Positions 59,975 to 64,000 of a stretch of 64,000 nucleotides of DNA are shown here, piece by piece. Made by a program: the position numbers and the translations under genes. Within the stretch, counting starts at the first letter, position 1. The number at the start of each line of letters is the position of its first letter. The stretch is from positions 186,001 through 250,000 of the forward strand of contig NZ_JADQDQ010000004.1 in NCBI RefSeq assembly GCF_015694725.1, given 5' to 3'. The notes under the pieces were generated by a model. It did no database searches, was not told the origin of the DNA, and saw only the letters and a list, made by a program, of their open reading frames with translations. Origin of the DNA: Hymenobacter jeongseonensis (lineage in GTDB: Bacteria > Bacteroidota > Bacteroidia > Cytophagales > Hymenobacteraceae).

Positions 59975-61096
59975 CTACTCCCACCAGCGGGCGCGGGGCA
60001 GCTCAGTGCCCAAAGTTACGGGTTCGCCCAGGTGCGGCGTTGTAATGGGTTGCTGCAGGCGCGCGGCCTCGGCGGTCGCGCGGCGTACGGGGTCGTTCCA
60101 GGCGTGGTTGGCTTCCGTGAAAGCGGCCCAGTGCACGGGCATCATCACAGCGGCGCGCACGTCGCGGGCGGCTTGCACGCTCTGCTCGGGCATCATGTGA
60201 ATCTGGGCCCATTGCCGGTCGTACTGGCCGCATTCCATCAACGCCAAATCGAACGGGCCCTGGGTGGCGCCGATGGTGCTGAAATGCGGACCATAGCCCC
60301 CATCGCCGCTGTAGAAAACCCGCTTCGTGGCCGATTTCATCACCCAGGAACTCCACATAGTGGAGTTGCGATTGGTGAGGCCTCGACCCGAAAAGTGACG
60401 GCTGGGCGTGCACACCACGGTGAGGCCGTCGAACTGGGCTTCGTCGCCCCAATTCATTTCGATGATGCGCTCCGGCGCCACGCCCCACGCCCGCAGGTGC
60501 GGGCCAATGCCCAGCGGCACGTAAAAGTGCGCCACCTTGTCCTTGATGCGCCGAATGGTTTGGTAGTCGAGGTGGTCGTAGTGGTCGTGCGAAATCAGCA
60601 CGGCGTCAATGGGCGGCAGCTTTTCGGCGCTGATGGGCAGGTTGGGGTTGTAGCGGTTGGGCGTGGCCCAGTTCACCGGGCCCATTTCTATGCTGAGCAT
60701 GGGGTCGAGCAAAATATTCTTACCCGCCAGCTCCACCAAACTGGCCGAGTGTCCGAACCACGTCACGCGCACGAGGTCGGGCGTTTTTTTGGTGATGGCC
60801 AGCGAATCGAGCGGCTGCATGGGCAGCGGGCCTGCGGGCGTAGCATGTGGGTCTTTGCGAAAAAGGAATTTCCACAAAATGCCCAAGGTGCTGCCTTCCG
60901 TTAGCTCTTCCGTTGGCACGAGGTTCACAAATTCCCCGTCTTGGTAATGGCCCGATTTCTCATATACAGCCACGTCGGCTTTGCTCGGCTTGCCGCCAAA
61001 TTGCGGACTAAGCCCGGTAAACGCCGCTACTGCGACGAGTGCGCCGACAATGATGCTGCCCGATGCCATAAAAAAGGATTTTGACGTTTTGCTCAT
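59975..61096 (-). CDS. MBL-fold metallohydrolase (NAPE-PLD/UlaG-like), copy 2
   Basis: 373 residues. N-terminal hydrophobic segment ([19 protein letters not shown]) suggests export or a membrane anchor. MBL metal motif HDHYDHLD in [11 protein letters not shown], and further ligands at FYSGDGGYG and [15 protein letters not shown]. Same subgroup as the enzyme at 15304, but with a long N-terminal extension. Substrate unknown. 4 bp downstream of the NAD(P)-binding gene, so an operon. Confidence 0.9.
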   Translation of the reverse strand: MSKTSKSFFMASGSIIVGALVAVAAFTGLSPQFGGKPSKADVAVYEKSGHYQDGEFVNLVPTEELTEGSTLGILWKFLFRKDPHATPAGPLPMQPLDSLAITKKTPDLVRVTWFGHSASLVELAGKNILLDPMLSIEMGPVNWATPNRYNPNLPISAEKLPPIDAVLISHDHYDHLDYQTIRRIKDKVAHFYVPLGIGPHLRAWGVAPERIIEMNWGDEAQFDGLTVVCTPSRHFSGRGLTNRNSTMWSSWVMKSATKRVFYSGDGGYGPHFSTIGATQGPFDLALMECGQYDRQWAQIHMMPEQSVQAARDVRAAVMMPVHWAAFTEANHAWNDPVRRATAEAARLQQPITTPHLGEPVTLGTELPRARWWE

Positions 61097-61100
61097 ACAC

Positions 61101-61775
61101 CTACGCAGCCACTTTGCCGTGGGCCAGGGCCACGATGTCGCGCACTTCCAGCACCGGTTTGGGGTAGCCTACTTGCACTGCTTTAATCATGGCTATGCCC
61201 ACTTCGGCCATTGTGGAAACGTAATTCGAAGTTAGCCGCCGGGCTATTGGGTAGAGCCAGCTGACGTACTTATATAGGCTCAGAATATTGCGCTGGCCGG
61301 GCGTGGCGCGCATAAAGCCCGGCCGGAACATGTAGGCCGCCGAAAAGGGCAGTCGCAGCAAATCGTTTTCGGTGCGGCCTTTGGTGCGGGCCCAGTGGCT
61401 GCGGCTTTGCCCGGTGCTGTCGGTGCCCGCGCCGGTCACGTAGCAAAACTTCAGGTCCGGATTGAGGCGCAGCAGGGTGTTGGCCACGGCCAGGGTCGTG
61501 TCGTGGGTGATGCGTTCGTATTCGGCTTGGCTAATTCCTAAAGACGAAATACCGGCGCAGTAAAAGCACGCGTTGTAGCCCGTGAGCTGGGGTTCGAGGG
61601 CTTCCAGATGCTGGAAATCGGCGGCCAGCACCTCCCGCAGCTTGGGGTGCGTGTAGCCGCTGGGCTTGCGGTTGAGCAGGAGAACGGCTTCCACGTCGGG
61701 GTCGCGCAGGCATTCGAGCAGGACGCCTTCGCCCACCATGCCGGTGGCACCGGTAATTATGGCTTTGATTTTCAT
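61101..61775 (-). CDS. NAD(P)H-binding oxidoreductase (NmrA/SDR atypical)
   Basis: 224 residues. IKAIITGATGMVGEGVLLE is the dinucleotide-binding glycine loop. The remainder (KFCYVTGAGTDSTGQSRSHW) fits the NmrA/YwnB-type atypical SDRs. Too short for full SDR catalysis but could act as a redox sensor or oxidoreductase. First gene of a minus-strand operon with the MBL enzyme. The 196 bp upstream (61776-61971) shows no gene. Confidence 0.85.
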   Translation of the reverse strand: MKIKAIITGATGMVGEGVLLECLRDPDVEAVLLLNRKPSGYTHPKLREVLAADFQHLEALEPQLTGYNACFYCAGISSLGISQAEYERITHDTTLAVANTLLRLNPDLKFCYVTGAGTDSTGQSRSHWARTKGRTENDLLRLPFSAAYMFRPGFMRATPGQRNILSLYKYVSWLYPIARRLTSNYVSTMAEVGIAMIKAVQVGYPKPVLEVRDIVALAHGKVAA

Positions 61776-61971
61776 GTAAGGGCCCGAAAAATTGAGTTCG
61801 TGCCCCGGTAATGACGCAACGGGTGCGTTTCTACTTTGAGCGCGGCCCTTTTTTCTTTAAGTGGGCTGTTCACAGCGAAGCATCTTGACTGGTCAGAACA
61901 GGCCGTTCAGCCGCGAATAGAAACCAACTCCGTGGGCCCTGACCCATGGCCGACCAGCCCGCCGTCGTCTC

Positions 61972-64000
61972 CTAAATGCTGCCGGAATACTTCCGCACGG
62001 CCCATTCCACCGTCAGAAAGGCCAGAATCACGAAGAAAATCCATTTCAGATTTATCAAATCTTTCAAGTCTTCTTCGGCGGTGATAACGGGCTTGTAGTT
62101 GGCCTTCAAAATATCTTGCGCCAGCTTCTCAAACTGCGCCGGGTAGTACAGTTGCGCGCCGCTGCGGCGCGACAATTGAGCCAGTAAATTGTGGTCAGCC
62201 CGCGACTCCAACGCCTCCAGCGGCTGCGATTGCACCAGCAGTTCGCCCGCGTCCTGCTGCGCCTGGCCGCCGAGAGTGGCGCGGGCTTGGTAACGGTAGA
62301 GGCCCGCCGGAAGTGGCCCTAGGCGGAGCGGAGACCCATCCTCGGGATTGGCCAGGCTGAAGCGCCGCACTTTCTTTTGTTCGTCGGTGAGGGTGAGGTC
62401 GATTTTCTGGTTGTACAGGCGCTCAAACACGGCGTTGTAGGTTTCGGCGCCCAGCGTCACGTCGTCTTGCGTGCCGAAGCTTTCCTGCGTAGGGTACACG
62501 TCGAGGCGCTTCTTGTTGGCATTTTGGGTGAGAAGCTGCAGCGTGCGAATTATCAGCCGGTCGTAGGCCTCGGCCTTCTCGTCGTGCTCCACGGCTTCGC
62601 TCAGGCGCCACTGCCAGCTGCCATCGGTGAGGAGCGTGCCCTGGCGGCGCTCGGCTGGCCCCCCGAAAACCAGCAGCGGTTTTTGGGTAGAAATCCGGCC
62701 CACCTGCTGCCACAGCGCCGCTTCGGCCCCCGGTCCCAGGCGGTAATCGCCAAACGGCACGGGGCTGGGCGGGTAAGCCGCGTAGCGACGGGCTGTTTCT
62801 TCGTCGGTGGCAAAACGGGCAAATCCGGGGTTTGGCCGCGGCGTCACTTCATCGGTTTGCGAACCGCGGGCCTGAATGGTGAGGCCCGTACCCAGTTGGT
62901 TATAAGCTGATAAGTCGGACTGCGCCCCGATTATGTAGAGGGCCGGTGTGCGCTTGGCCTTCACCTGCGCCAGGATGTCGTTGCCGAGCCCGCCTTGCGC
63001 TGGCAGCTGATGCAGAATGGCCACATCGAAATCGGCCCCGGCCCGGAGCGGGGCCACGCCCGGCAGGGCCAGCGTCAGGTCGAAGTTGTCGTTGGCCAGA
63101 ATGGCGGCGCGCAGGGCCTTCAAGTCGGGGTGGGGCGCGGCCCCCGCCAGCAGCACGCGCAGCTTGCCTTTCACAATTTCGATGAAGGCGGTGCGGGCGT
63201 TATTCAGCTCGGTAAATTCGCCAGGCTGCGGCACTACCCGAACTTCGTAGCGGCGTTTGCCGGGGGCTGGCGCCGTGATTTGGAAGGAAACCTTTGCCCG
63301 GCGGCGACCGACTGGCAGCGCCACGCGGCGGCTGTCGAGCACCCGGTTGCCCTCGCGTAGCTCTACCGTGGCCGTGCCGCCCGCGTAGCCCTCAAAGCCC
63401 AATTCGGCATCCACGGGAAACCGGTTGCCGCTGAAGGCCAACCGGTTGTAGGTAAGGCCGGTGAGGCGAAGGTCGCGTTTGGGCACCGTGTCGCCCACTG
63501 CCACGCTGTAAATGGGAAAGCTATAGTCGGAGTAGCCGGGGCTGCGGCCCTGGTTTACCAAGCCGTCGCTCACGAGCACCACGCCGGCCAGGTTACGGTC
63601 GTTGTACGCAGTGCGGGTGCCAGCCAGCAGCTGGTCAATATCGGTGGCGGCAGCGCTAAAGCGGAGTGAGTCGAGGCGAGTCGGGCGGCCCGGCGTCGGC
63701 GTAAGCGTGCGGGTTTCGACGGTGAAGCCCTTGCTGCGCAGGGTTTCGGCGAGGCGGGCGAGGTCGGTAGTGGCTTGGCTCAGCACGTTTTTAGGCGTGA
63801 AGAGTTCAACCGATTGCGAGTTGTCAACCGCCAACACCACGGTGGGGGGCTCGGTGCGCGTGGTGGTGGTTTTGATGAACGGCGCCAGCAATAAGTAGCA
63901 CAGAAAGCTGACCACCACGAAGCGCAAAGCCGCCAGCGCGTAGTTCAGATTCTTGCTCCACGGCGCGCTGGCCGAGTATTGCAAGGCAGCATAGCCCGCG
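61972..64000 (-). CDS. BatA/VWA-like membrane protein, cut by window end
   Basis: At least 676 codons, open to the window edge (an internal TTG at 63984 starts the longest frame, but the frame continues upstream as AGYAALQYSASAPWSKNLNY, so the true start lies outside). N-terminal and C-terminal membrane segments (FVVVSFLCYLLLAPF and LKWIFFVILAFLTVEWAV), a VWA-like region with VVLAVDNSQSVELF (MIDAS-like DxSxS) and a BatA-type ending. Resembles uncharacterised VWA/BatA membrane proteins of Bacteroidota. Metal binding is likely, function unknown. Confidence 0.8.
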   Translation of the reverse strand, partial: AGYAALQYSASAPWSKNLNYALAALRFVVVSFLCYLLLAPFIKTTTTRTEPPTVVLAVDNSQSVELFTPKNVLSQATTDLARLAETLRSKGFTVETRTLTPTPGRPTRLDSLRFSAAATDIDQLLAGTRTAYNDRNLAGVVLVSDGLVNQGRSPGYSDYSFPIYSVAVGDTVPKRDLRLTGLTYNRLAFSGNRFPVDAELGFEGYAGGTATVELREGNRVLDSRRVALPVGRRRAKVSFQITAPAPGKRRYEVRVVPQPGEFTELNNARTAFIEIVKGKLRVLLAGAAPHPDLKALRAAILANDNFDLTLALPGVAPLRAGADFDVAILHQLPAQGGLGNDILAQVKAKRTPALYIIGAQSDLSAYNQLGTGLTIQARGSQTDEVTPRPNPGFARFATDEETARRYAAYPPSPVPFGDYRLGPGAEAALWQQVGRISTQKPLLVFGGPAERRQGTLLTDGSWQWRLSEAVEHDEKAEAYDRLIIRTLQLLTQNANKKRLDVYPTQESFGTQDDVTLGAETYNAVFERLYNQKIDLTLTDEQKKVRRFSLANPEDGSPLRLGPLPAGLYRYQARATLGGQAQQDAGELLVQSQPLEALESRADHNLLAQLSRRSGAQLYYPAQFEKLAQDILKANYKPVITAEEDLKDLINLKWIFFVILAFLTVEWAVRKYSGSI

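Noticed and set aside
61836..62084. Small plus-strand frame MSAALFSLSGLF
   Set aside because: Crosses the stop region of the BatA-like gene on the other strand, no homology text, low coding likelihood.
1..64000. Search for prophage, integron, CRISPR, toxin-antitoxin or defence islands
   Set aside because: I found no integrase, transposase, cas, restriction, or spacer-like repeat; only the broken Imm8 gene relates to conflict systems.

Overview
The window is a gene-dense, GC-rich chromosomal segment (low-GC patches apart) of a Bacteroidota member, most likely a Cytophagales genus such as Hymenobacter. Reasons: a type IX secretion C-terminal domain, a GLPGLI protein, a DUF2911 protein, two carboxypeptidase-regulatory/plug outer-membrane barrels, a chaperone-of-endosialidase surface protein, and repeated TAnnTTTG -7 promoter boxes (two with a TTG -33 element). 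The genus is an inference from overall gene style, not a search result. I see no prophage, insertion sequence, integron or CRISPR array; this is mostly ordinary chromosome with interesting regulatory and repeat structure.

Layout. 1-9100: end of an unknown minus gene, a TonB_C-like secreted protein, a large PIG-L deacetylase, an aspartokinase, two tandem PAP2 phosphatases, an SDR and a DUF2911 protein. 9100-16400: a low-GC ExbD-like gene, an ABC exporter, a TonB_C protein, a sodium:solute symporter, a thioredoxin-fold protein and an MBL hydrolase. 16400-29600: an M61 peptidase, a methyltransferase, tRNA-Leu(CAG), a third PAP2 enzyme, a GAF protein, two lipoproteins, a dicarboxylate symporter, a dipeptide epimerase, a MarR/YceI pair. 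29800-34600: a repetitive S74-type surface protein followed by a T9SS cargo protein. 34700-42200: housekeeping block (clpS, recR, glycosyltransferase fusion, aminotransferase, heptose kinase, PhnA-like, hemE). 42300-51400: an envelope block with two outer-membrane barrels, a MarR regulator, a GLPGLI protein and a two-component system. 51400-64000: marC, purE, a phosphodiesterase-fold protein, lipoprotein, dnaK, a broken orphan Imm8 immunity gene, hydrolases, a pseudouridine synthase and a BatA-like membrane protein cut by the window edge.

How genes work together. The strongest systems-level inference is 44700-51400. The histidine kinase/OmpR-type regulator operon is divergent from the GLPGLI-barrel operon, and the shared 149-bp intergenic region holds three TGTTA direct repeats spaced exactly 10 bp, the geometry of an OmpR-family site. 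Next to it, a MarR gene and the second barrel each carry the same palindrome TATGAT-N2-ATCATA upstream, suggesting one MarR operon controlling an outer-membrane protein.

Other structure: two families of intergenic inverted repeats (one with compensatory changes between copies), a palindromic repeat inserted in frame inside a hydrolase gene, a 63-bp identical tract between the tandem PAP2 genes, and several genes whose -7 box lies only 4-9 nt before the start codon (predicted leaderless mRNAs). Start codons were re-chosen where the longest frame ran into terminators or began with an implausible TTG.
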